Assembly: GCF_001687325.1 (NCBI RefSeq)
Contig: NZ_LZRD01000016.1
Span: 62,001-126,000 of the forward strand
Length of the DNA stretch: 64,000 nt
Direction: 5' to 3'
DNA from: Streptomyces sp. PTY087I2
Lineage (GTDB): Bacteria; Actinomycetota; Actinomycetes; Streptomycetales; Streptomycetaceae
Each line of letters opens with the position of its first letter. Position 1 is the stretch's first letter. The notes below the pieces were generated by a model that searched no databases, was not told where the DNA came from, and worked only from the letters and a program-made list of their open reading frames with translations. Position numbers and translations under genes: made by a program. This document shows positions 58,220 to 64,000 of this stretch, in pieces.

Positions 58220-59266
58220 GTGCTGTCCACGGCCACCCCCGCCCCGATACGTACCGCCGCCCTCCTCGCGGCCGGACTCCTCCTGCTGACCGCCTGCGGC
58301 GAGGGCGGGAGCACCGGGGCTGCCGACGGGAAGAAGGCCGAGGGCTTCCCGCTCACCCTGAAGAACTGCGGGCGCACCGTCACGGTGAAGGCCCCGCCGC
58401 AGCGGGCGGTCTCCGTCGACCAGGGGTCCACCGAGATCCTCCTCTCGCTCGGCCTGGCCGACCGGCTCGCCGGTACCGCCACCTGGAGCGACCCGGTGAT
58501 GAAGGGCCTGGAGAAGGCCAACGCGGGCGTCGAGCGGATATCGGAGAACCGGCCCTCCTCGGAGAAGGTCCTCGACAAGGAGCCCGACTTCCTCTCCGCC
58601 TCCTTCGCCTCGACCCTCGCCAAGGGCGGCGTCGCCCCGCGCGAACAGTTCGAGAAGCTCGGCGTGCCGACGTACATCTCGCCCGCCGACTGCGTCGGCA
58701 AGGACAACAGCGGCGGCGGCGACGGAGCGCGCACCGCACCCCTCACCATGGACAGCGTCTACACCGAAGTCCGGGAACTCTCCCAGGTGTTCGGCGTCCC
58801 CGAGCGCGGCGACGCCCTGGTGAAGAAGCTCCGGGGCCGGGTGGCGAAGGCCACCGAGGGCATCGACGGATCCAAGGCCTCCCTCCTCTACTGGTTCTCC
58901 GACTCCAAGGCCCCCTACCTCGCGGGCTGCTGCGGCGCCCCCGGCGTCATCACGAAGGAGCTCGGAGCGAAGAACGTCTTCGACGACACCCACGACGAAT
59001 GGCCCCAGATCAGCTGGGAGACCGTCGCCGACCGCAACCCCGACGTCCTGGTCATCGGCGACCTGAGCCGCACGATGCAGACCGCCGAGAGCGCCGAGAA
59101 GAAGATCGAGTTCCTGGAGTCCGACCCGGTCACCAAGACCATGGACGCCGTCAAGAACCGCCGCTACGTGCTGCTCAGCGGCCAGGCCATGAACCCCACC
59201 ATCCGGACCGTCGAGGGACTGGAGCGCGTCGCGGCCGGACTGCGCGACTTCGGACTCGCCGGGTGA
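58220..59266 (+). CDS. btuF: Cobalamin/corrinoid ABC transporter substrate-binding lipoprotein
   Basis: A 348-residue BtuF/FecB-type binding lipoprotein. The signal peptide and lipobox are LLLLTAC; fold motifs include QRAVSVDQGSTEILLSLGLADRL, VLDKEPDFLSASFAS and a Cys-rich YLAGCCGAPG loop. The function is inferred from the riboswitch directly upstream. GTG 58220 has CAGAGG upstream. It overlaps the permease start by 4 bp. Confidence 0.85.
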   Translation: MLSTATPAPIRTAALLAAGLLLLTACGEGGSTGAADGKKAEGFPLTLKNCGRTVTVKAPPQRAVSVDQGSTEILLSLGLADRLAGTATWSDPVMKGLEKANAGVERISENRPSSEKVLDKEPDFLSASFASTLAKGGVAPREQFEKLGVPTYISPADCVGKDNSGGGDGARTAPLTMDSVYTEVRELSQVFGVPERGDALVKKLRGRVAKATEGIDGSKASLLYWFSDSKAPYLAGCCGAPGVITKELGAKNVFDDTHDEWPQISWETVADRNPDVLVIGDLSRTMQTAESAEKKIEFLESDPVTKTMDAVKNRRYVLLSGQAMNPTIRTVEGLERVAAGLRDFGLAG

Positions 59267-60348
59267 GCACGGACAGCCGTACGGTCGAGAAGCGGGCCGA
59301 CGCGCCGCCTGCCGCCGACCGCCCCGCCCGGGCCGGGGCGCCGCTCGCCGCACTGCTCTGGAGCGGCGGCCTGCTGCTCCTCCTGGCCTCCGTCGCGGTG
59401 GCCGTCACCATCGGGCCCGCCCGGATCTCCGTTCCCGACGTCTGGTCCACCGTCGCCGCGCACCTCGGCTTCGGCACGAGCGACCTCAGCCCGATCCGGG
59501 ACGGCATCATCTGGAACCTCCGCATGCCGCGCACCCTCCTCGCCGCCGTGTGCGGCGCGGGGCTCGCGGTGTGCGGCACGGTGATGCAGTCCCTGCTGCG
59601 CAACCCGCTCGCCGACCCCTTCGTCCTCGGCGTCTCCTCCGGGGCCTCCACCGGAGCGGTCGTCGTGGTCGTCCTCGGGGTCGGCGGGGGAGCGGTGTCG
59701 CTGTCGGCCGGGGCGTTCGCCGGTGCGCTTCTCTCCTTCGCCCTGGTCCTGCTGCTCAGCCACACCCTCGGCGGCTCCACCGACCGGGTCGTCCTCTCCG
59801 GCGTCGCCGCGATGCAGCTCTTCTCCGCCCTCACCTCGTTCGTCGTGATGACCTCCGCCGACGCCGAGCAGACCCGCGGGGTGCTGTTCTGGCTCCTCGG
59901 CTCGCTCAGCGGCGTCGGCTGGAGCGAGGTGGCCCTGTGCTCCGCCGTCCTCGCCGTCTGCCTGGTGATCTGCCTGGCCCACGCCCGTACGCTCGATGCC
60001 TTCGCCTTCGGGCAGGACGCCGCCGCCGCGCTCGGCGTGAACGTCGCCCGCACCCGGATCGTGCTGCTGTGCACCACCGCCCTGCTGACCGCCGCTCTGG
60101 TCAGCGCCGCCGGGGCGATCGGCTTCGTCGGCCTGGTCCTGCCGCACGCCGCCCGGGCCCTCACCGGCTCCGGACACCGGCGGCTCCTCCCGGTCACCGC
60201 ACTCGCCGGGGCGGTCTTCCTCGTCTGGGTCGACACCCTCGCCCGGACCGTCCTCGACCCGCAGGAGGTACCGGTCGGCGTCGTCACCGCGCTGATCGGC
60301 GTCCCCGCGTTCATCGCCGTCCTGTACCGCACCCGGAGCACGTCATGA
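59263..60348 (+). CDS. btuC: Cobalamin ABC transporter permease (FecCD/BtuC)
   Basis: A 361-residue FecCD permease with RMPRTLLAAVCGAGLAVCGTVMQSLLRNPLADPFVLGVSSGAS and GAIGFVGLVLPHAARAL. GTG 59263 overlaps the upstream stop; the frame continues upstream only as a shadow. A single permease in the operon implies a homodimeric channel, as in BtuC, in contrast to the two-permease siderophore system at 32 kb. Confidence 0.87.
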   Translation: MSTDSRTVEKRADAPPAADRPARAGAPLAALLWSGGLLLLLASVAVAVTIGPARISVPDVWSTVAAHLGFGTSDLSPIRDGIIWNLRMPRTLLAAVCGAGLAVCGTVMQSLLRNPLADPFVLGVSSGASTGAVVVVVLGVGGGAVSLSAGAFAGALLSFALVLLLSHTLGGSTDRVVLSGVAAMQLFSALTSFVVMTSADAEQTRGVLFWLLGSLSGVGWSEVALCSAVLAVCLVICLAHARTLDAFAFGQDAAAALGVNVARTRIVLLCTTALLTAALVSAAGAIGFVGLVLPHAARALTGSGHRRLLPVTALAGAVFLVWVDTLARTVLDPQEVPVGVVTALIGVPAFIAVLYRTRSTS

Positions 60349-61130
60349 GCCTCCTCGACAACGGCGGCCTGCGCGCCGACCGCATCGGCCGGGCGGCGGG
60401 CGGCCGGCTCATTCTCGACGGCGTCGCCATCGCCCCGCCGCCCGGCTCCACCGTCGGACTGCTCGGCCCCAACGGCTCCGGCAAATCCACTCTGCTGCGG
60501 ATCCTCGCGGGCCTCCTCGCCCCGGACACCGGCGTCGTCACGCTGGACGGCGACCCCCTCGCGGACCTCGGCCGCCGCACCGTCGCCCGCCGGATCGCCG
60601 TCGTCGACCAGCACGCGGTCACCCAGGTCGACCTCAGCGTCCTCGACGTCGTACGCCTCGGCCGCATCCCGCACCGGCGCGCCTGGTCCGCCCCGGACCG
60701 CACCGACGAGGACGCCGTCGCCGACGCGCTGCGGCGCACCGGGCTCACGGACCGCGCCGGACAGTCCTGGCACACCCTGTCCGGCGGCGAACGCCAACGC
60801 GTCCAGATCGCCCGCGCCTTGGCCCAGCAGCCCCGCGAACTCCTTCTGGACGAGCCGACGAACCACCTCGACATCCAGCACCAGCTGGATCTGCTCGCCC
60901 TGGTCGCCGACCTGCCCGTCACCAGCGTCGTCGCCCTGCACGACCTCAACCTGGCCGCGATGTTCTGCGACCGGATCACCGTGATGAAGGCCGGCCGGGT
61001 CGTCGCCGGAGGCACCCCGGCCGAGGTCATCACCGAGGAACTGATCCAGGACGTCTACGGGGTCCGGGCCGTCGTCACCCCGGACGGCCCCGACGGCCGC
61101 CCCTCGGTACGGTTCCTGCCGCGCCGCTGA
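60345..61130 (+). CDS. btuD: Cobalamin ABC transporter ATP-binding protein
   Basis: A 261-residue ATPase. Walker A is GPNGSGKST, the Q loop region AVVDQHA, the signature LSGGERQRVQIARA and Walker B ELLLDEPTNHLD, with H loop VALHDLNLAAMFCD. ATG 60345 overlaps the permease stop by 4 bp. It is last in the riboswitch-controlled operon. Confidence 0.88.
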   Translation: MSLLDNGGLRADRIGRAAGGRLILDGVAIAPPPGSTVGLLGPNGSGKSTLLRILAGLLAPDTGVVTLDGDPLADLGRRTVARRIAVVDQHAVTQVDLSVLDVVRLGRIPHRRAWSAPDRTDEDAVADALRRTGLTDRAGQSWHTLSGGERQRVQIARALAQQPRELLLDEPTNHLDIQHQLDLLALVADLPVTSVVALHDLNLAAMFCDRITVMKAGRVVAGGTPAEVITEELIQDVYGVRAVVTPDGPDGRPSVRFLPRR

Positions 61131-61151
61131 CCGCGCACGGCACCGGACAGC

Positions 61152-61188
61152 CCGCCGGGCGGACCCGTTGAACGAGCCCGCCCGGCGG
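61152..61188. terminator. Hairpin between btuD-like and convergent PRC-barrel gene
   Basis: Perfect 11-bp arms CCGCCGGGCGG (61152-61162) and CCGCCCGGCGG (61178-61188) enclose 15 nt. It is placed to end both converging transcripts. Confidence 0.65.
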
Positions 61189-61233
61189 CCGAGGACGTGG
61201 GAGCGGCCTTCCGGCCACCTGAGACCGTGCCGG

Positions 61234-62289
61234 TCAGCGGCGACGCCCCTGGCCGAACTCGCCACCGGCGTCCTTGCCGGTGCCCATGTCCGTACCGTCC
61301 GCGTAGTCGATCTTCTCCTTGCGGACCTCGGCGGAGACCTCCTTCTGCTCGGTGACCCGGTTGGTCTCCAGCCGGACCCGCTCCACCGGCACGGCCTCCT
61401 TGCGTACGGTGGCGCGTTCCGCGTGCAGCGTGACCTCGACGTCCTGCTCGGCGAAGTCCGTGGTCCCGGTGGTCTTCTCGCCGGGCTGGAGCGGTTCGCG
61501 GACCACCCGTACCTCTTCGTGGGAGACCGGCACGGTCCGGGTGACCTCCTCGGTCACCACGTACTTGTGCAGCCGCGCCTTGCCGCTCTCGTACTCCTCC
61601 TTGCCGACGTGCAGCTGCTCCTCGGAGCGGATCATCTCGTCCTTGCCGCTCATGTCGGCGGACCGGGACGTGCCCGCGCCGGCGCCCGCCAGCGGGCGTG
61701 CCGTGGTGGAGGCGTCCGTGTCGCGGTGCCTGCCCGTGCCGCTGCCTGCTCCTGCCATGCCCGCAGCTCCTGTCGTTCCCGCGCCGGCCATCCCGGCGCT
61801 CGTCCCGGCGGTGGTCGCCTTCCCGGTCGCCTTGGCGCCGGGGGGCGTTCCGGTGCCCTGGGCCGCGCCCGCCGCACCGGCGGCACCCGCCGCGCCCATC
61901 GCGCCGGTCCCGGCGACGGTCGGCGCGTCCATGCCGGCCGACCGGTTCTCACCGAGATTGCCGGACTTCCTGCTCAGGCCGTAGTGCCGGTACAGCTCCT
62001 CCTCCTCGGCCACGGAGAGGTGCGCGTCCGCGTCCACCCGGGGCGCGTCCTTGACGCTCTCCTTCGGATGGGCGACGTGCAGGTCGGAACCCACTCGACG
62101 GGCTCCGGCGAGCGGGACGAAGCTCTCCTTCATACCGAACAGGCCGGTCTTGACCGTGACCCAGTCGGGCTTGCCGGTGTCGTCGTCGACGTACACCCGG
62201 CCCACACTGCCGACCTTCTCGCCGTCGTTGTCGTACACGGTCAGACCGTCGAGTTCTCCGGAATCCGTGAAACCGTCAGCGGCTCCCAT
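61234..62289 (-). CDS. PRC-barrel plus DUF2382 (YsnF/AvaK) stress-type protein
   Basis: A 351-residue cytoplasmic protein. Its N-terminal PRC-barrel (about 10-95; GLTVYDNDGEKVGSVGRVYVDDDTGKPDWVTVKTG) and C-terminal DUF2382 domain (about 210-335; EEQLHVGKEEYESGKARLHKYVVTEEV, with repeated V/E-rich strands) are joined by a low-complexity Ala-Gly-Thr linker of about 90 residues. Homologues are associated with general stress and desiccation; molecular function is unknown. ATG 62289 follows GAGGAGGAA; the frame extends 27 codons upstream. Confidence 0.88.
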   Translation of the reverse strand: MGAADGFTDSGELDGLTVYDNDGEKVGSVGRVYVDDDTGKPDWVTVKTGLFGMKESFVPLAGARRVGSDLHVAHPKESVKDAPRVDADAHLSVAEEEELYRHYGLSRKSGNLGENRSAGMDAPTVAGTGAMGAAGAAGAAGAAQGTGTPPGAKATGKATTAGTSAGMAGAGTTGAAGMAGAGSGTGRHRDTDASTTARPLAGAGAGTSRSADMSGKDEMIRSEEQLHVGKEEYESGKARLHKYVVTEEVTRTVPVSHEEVRVVREPLQPGEKTTGTTDFAEQDVEVTLHAERATVRKEAVPVERVRLETNRVTEQKEVSAEVRKEKIDYADGTDMGTGKDAGGEFGQGRRR

Positions 62290-62416
62290 AACCGATTCCT
62301 CCTCTCGGGCACGCCCTGTGGCTGGCTCCACCGGAGGTGGCGCGTCCGGCTTCCATCGCGCCTCACCCACATGGACGCTGCAACCGCCCGCCCGCCCGGA
62401 TCGTGGCTCCCGGAAG

Positions 62417-62454
62417 CCCGGTGCGGGGCCTTGGCCCCGTGCGGCGGCACCGGG
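62417..62454. other. Two-tier hairpin in divergent promoter region
   Basis: GGGGCC-TT-GGCCCC (62425-62438) is nested in CCCGGTGC/GCACCGGG (62417-62424 and 62447-62454). It lies between the PRC-barrel gene and cbiZ, where promoters are expected; role unknown. No cobalamin-riboswitch consensus is present in this 228-bp gap. Confidence 0.45.
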
Positions 62455-62517
62455 CCACTCCGGAACCCATTAGGCCAATCGGGTGAGTCGCCCGGGCTCG
62501 CATAGGATCGGCGGACC

Positions 62518-63261
62518 GTGGCGGCCGCAGGGCGGACCACCGCCGACCCGCCGAGCCACCAGGGGTGCGCCATCTCTTCCGTACGTCTCGGGCTGCCCGC
62601 GCAACGCGGCGAACCGCGCGCGGACCTTCGCGACCGGCGCGAGGACGGACAGCGCCTCCACCACCTCGTGTGGCGGCTGGGGCCGGGCGTACGGGTGTGC
62701 AGCAGCGCGGTCCTCGGCGGCGGCATCGGCCCCCGCGCCTGGATCCTCAACGCCCAGGTCCCCGGTGGTTACCCGCGCCTCGACCCGGACCGCCACCTCG
62801 CCGAGATCGCGGCAGCGGAAGGGCTCGACGGCCCGGGGGCCGGCCTGATGACCGCCGCCGAGGTCGCCGCGTACACGACCGCCCACGACGGCGGTGTCAC
62901 GGCGACCGTCACGGCAGGCCTCGGCGTACGGGGCTGGGCGGCGGCCCCGGAGACCTCGGCGGACGCCGCAGCGGTCCCGTTCCGGCCGGGGACGGTCAAC
63001 ATCGTCGTCACCCTGCCCGTGGCGCTCTCCGACGCCGCCCTCGTCAACGCCGTCGCCACCGCCACCGAGGCCAAGGTCCAGGCGCTCCTGGACGCCGGGC
63101 TCGACTGCTCGGGCACCCCGACCGACGCCGTGTGCGTCGCCGCCCCCGAACCGGGGCCCGACGGCGGCGAACCCTTCGCCGGACCCCGCTCCCCCTGGGG
63201 CGCGCGGATCGCCCGCGCCGTGCACGGCGCCGTCCTGGCCGGGGCCCGCCCGGCGCGGTGA
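62518..63261 (+). CDS. cbiZ: Adenosylcobinamide amidohydrolase CbiZ
   Basis: A 247-residue protein with CbiZ-family motifs: SSAVLGGGIGPRAWILNAQVPGGYPRLDPDRHLAEIA, GLMTAAEV, TATVTAGLGVRGWA, NIVVTLPVALSDAALVNAVATATEAKVQALLDAGLDCSGTPTDAVCV. CbiZ cleaves the aminopropanol side chain of (pseudo)cobinamide to give cobyric acid, letting the cell salvage incomplete or foreign corrinoids. That fits the B12 importer 1.4 kb upstream. GTG 62518 is the start used; no strong Shine-Dalgarno is seen, so it may be leaderless. Confidence 0.88.
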   Translation: MAAAGRTTADPPSHQGCAISSVRLGLPAQRGEPRADLRDRREDGQRLHHLVWRLGPGVRVCSSAVLGGGIGPRAWILNAQVPGGYPRLDPDRHLAEIAAAEGLDGPGAGLMTAAEVAAYTTAHDGGVTATVTAGLGVRGWAAAPETSADAAAVPFRPGTVNIVVTLPVALSDAALVNAVATATEAKVQALLDAGLDCSGTPTDAVCVAAPEPGPDGGEPFAGPRSPWGARIARAVHGAVLAGARPAR

Positions 63262-63279
63262 CGGGGACCGCCGGCGGCC

Positions 63280-64000
63280 TCAGGTGACGTAAGGGGAGGA
63301 GGTCTGCCGGGGCAGCGGTGCTCGCGCGAGCAACTCCCGTACGAGCGTGCCCACCTGGTCCGTCTCGATGAGGAAGCCGTCGTGCCCGCACGGCGAGGCG
63401 ATGGTGCGCGCGGCGTCCGCCCCCGGCAGCAGCGCGGCCAGGCGTTCCTGCTGCGCCAGGGGGTACAGCCGGTCCGAGTCGACGCCCGCGACCAGGGCGG
63501 GCAGCTCCGCGCGGCCCAGGGCGCGGGCGATCCCGCCCCGGCCCCGGCCGACGTCGTGGCCGTTCATCGCCTCGGTGAGCGTCACATAGCTCCCGGCGTC
63601 GAACCGGTGCACCAGCTTGTCCGCGTGGTGGTCGAGATACGACTCCACCCGGTAGCGGCCGCCGTGCGCGGGCTCCTCCCCGGGCTGCGCCCCGCCGCCG
63701 AAGCGGGAGTCCAGCTCGGGTGCGCTCCGGTACGTGATGTGGGCGATGCGGCGCGCCTGCCCGAGGCCCCGGTGCGGACCCTCGCCCGAGGACGCCCGGT
63801 GGTAGTCGCCGCCCCGCCACCCCGGGTCGGAGCGGATCGCGCCGATCTGTACGGAACCCCAGGCGATCTGGTCGGCGGATGAGGCCGCCGGGGCGGCGAG
63901 CACGAGCAGCGAACCGGTGCGTTCGGGCCTGCTCACCGCCCATTCCAGGGCCCGCATGCCGCCCATCGACCCGCCGATGACGGCCGCCCACCGTCCGATG
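63280..64000 (-). CDS. metX: Homoserine O-acetyltransferase (partial, 5' end beyond right edge)
   Basis: The C-terminal 240 residues of a MetX-type alpha/beta hydrolase. The nucleophile elbow AAVIGGSMGGMRALEW is at the window edge, the Asp in VAGVDSDRLYPLAQQERL and the His in SPCGHDGFLIETD. DSDRLYPLAQQ and GHDGFL are typical of homoserine acyltransferases, which make O-acetyl (or O-succinyl) homoserine for methionine synthesis. The frame is open to 64000 with no start codon visible in the window. It ends 18 bp from the convergent cbiZ. Confidence 0.93.
   Translation of the reverse strand, partial: IGRWAAVIGGSMGGMRALEWAVSRPERTGSLLVLAAPAASSADQIAWGSVQIGAIRSDPGWRGGDYHRASSGEGPHRGLGQARRIAHITYRSAPELDSRFGGGAQPGEEPAHGGRYRVESYLDHHADKLVHRFDAGSYVTLTEAMNGHDVGRGRGGIARALGRAELPALVAGVDSDRLYPLAQQERLAALLPGADAARTIASPCGHDGFLIETDQVGTLVRELLARAPLPRQTSSPYVT

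Noticed and set aside
62290..62517. Second cobalamin riboswitch before cbiZ
   Set aside because: The B12-box and other conserved aptamer blocks are absent in this gap.
1..64000. Prophage, integrative element, transposase or tRNA genes
   Set aside because: No integrase, transposase, phage structural gene, terminal inverted repeats or tRNA-like sequence could be recognised on either strand.

Overview
The window is high-GC DNA with dense, third-position-GC-biased genes, frequent GTG/TTG starts, Tat/Sec-secreted polysaccharide hydrolases, a type III polyketide synthase recognisable as RppA and FHA/ABC architecture typical of Actinobacteria. It looks like a chromosomal segment of a Streptomyces species. 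No rRNA, tRNA, CRISPR array, insertion sequence or prophage was seen. I count about 46 protein genes, several of them needing a start codon downstream of the longest open frame, plus one clear riboswitch, several strong palindromic operators and about eight intrinsic-terminator-like hairpins.

Layout. 1-4.8 kb: a partial protein with 11-residue PEPTR repeats, an Rv1747-type FHA-FHA-ABC exporter, an anti-sigma-like ATPase, and a helix-turn-helix regulator divergent from an alpha/beta hydrolase. 5.7-11 kb: secreted GH2 enzyme with PA14 and LamG modules, and a secreted TAP-type peptidase. 11-23.6 kb: a plant-polysaccharide module, probably for arabinofuranosides: GH2 with CBM42, Tat-exported GH127 with ricin-type lectin, then, divergently, a furanose-type sugar ABC importer (binding protein, double ATPase, two permeases), its LacI regulator and aldose 1-epimerase. 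23.6-26.7 kb: large secreted alpha-amylase. 26.9-31.3 kb: thioesterase, an orphan GyrB-like N-terminal half, EF-hand protein, AraC regulator and a MerR-methyltransferase fusion. 31.4-35.5 kb: iron-box-preceded siderophore importer. 35.7-38 kb: P450 and rppA (1,3,6,8-tetrahydroxynaphthalene, pigment). 38-45 kb: S8 protease, multidomain GH87 alpha-1,3-glucanase and a Reg1/MalR-like LacI regulator. 45-51.7 kb: cupin, YihY membrane protein, cytoplasmic FecB-like protein, SnoaL-like/PadR divergent pair, ArsR-MFS-PfkB run. 51.8-57.9 kb: an unusual five-gene lipid/polyketide cluster (KAS III, KAS II, acyl-CoA oxidase-like, ACP, KAS II). 58-63.3 kb: cobalamin riboswitch, BtuFCD-type importer, PRC-barrel stress protein, CbiZ. 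The right edge cuts metX.

How the parts work together. The glycan section couples extracellular hydrolysis to uptake of the released sugar under a LacI repressor for which candidate AACGTT-centred operators lie in the divergent promoter region. The B12 section pairs riboswitch-controlled uptake with amidohydrolase-based salvage. The most novel-looking parts are the reductase-less KAS/ACP/oxidase cluster, the PEPTR repeat protein beside a double-FHA transporter, the degenerate GyrB-like protein, and the MerR-methyltransferase fusion whose own promoter carries a dyad inside a 20-bp spacer and which may be leaderless.
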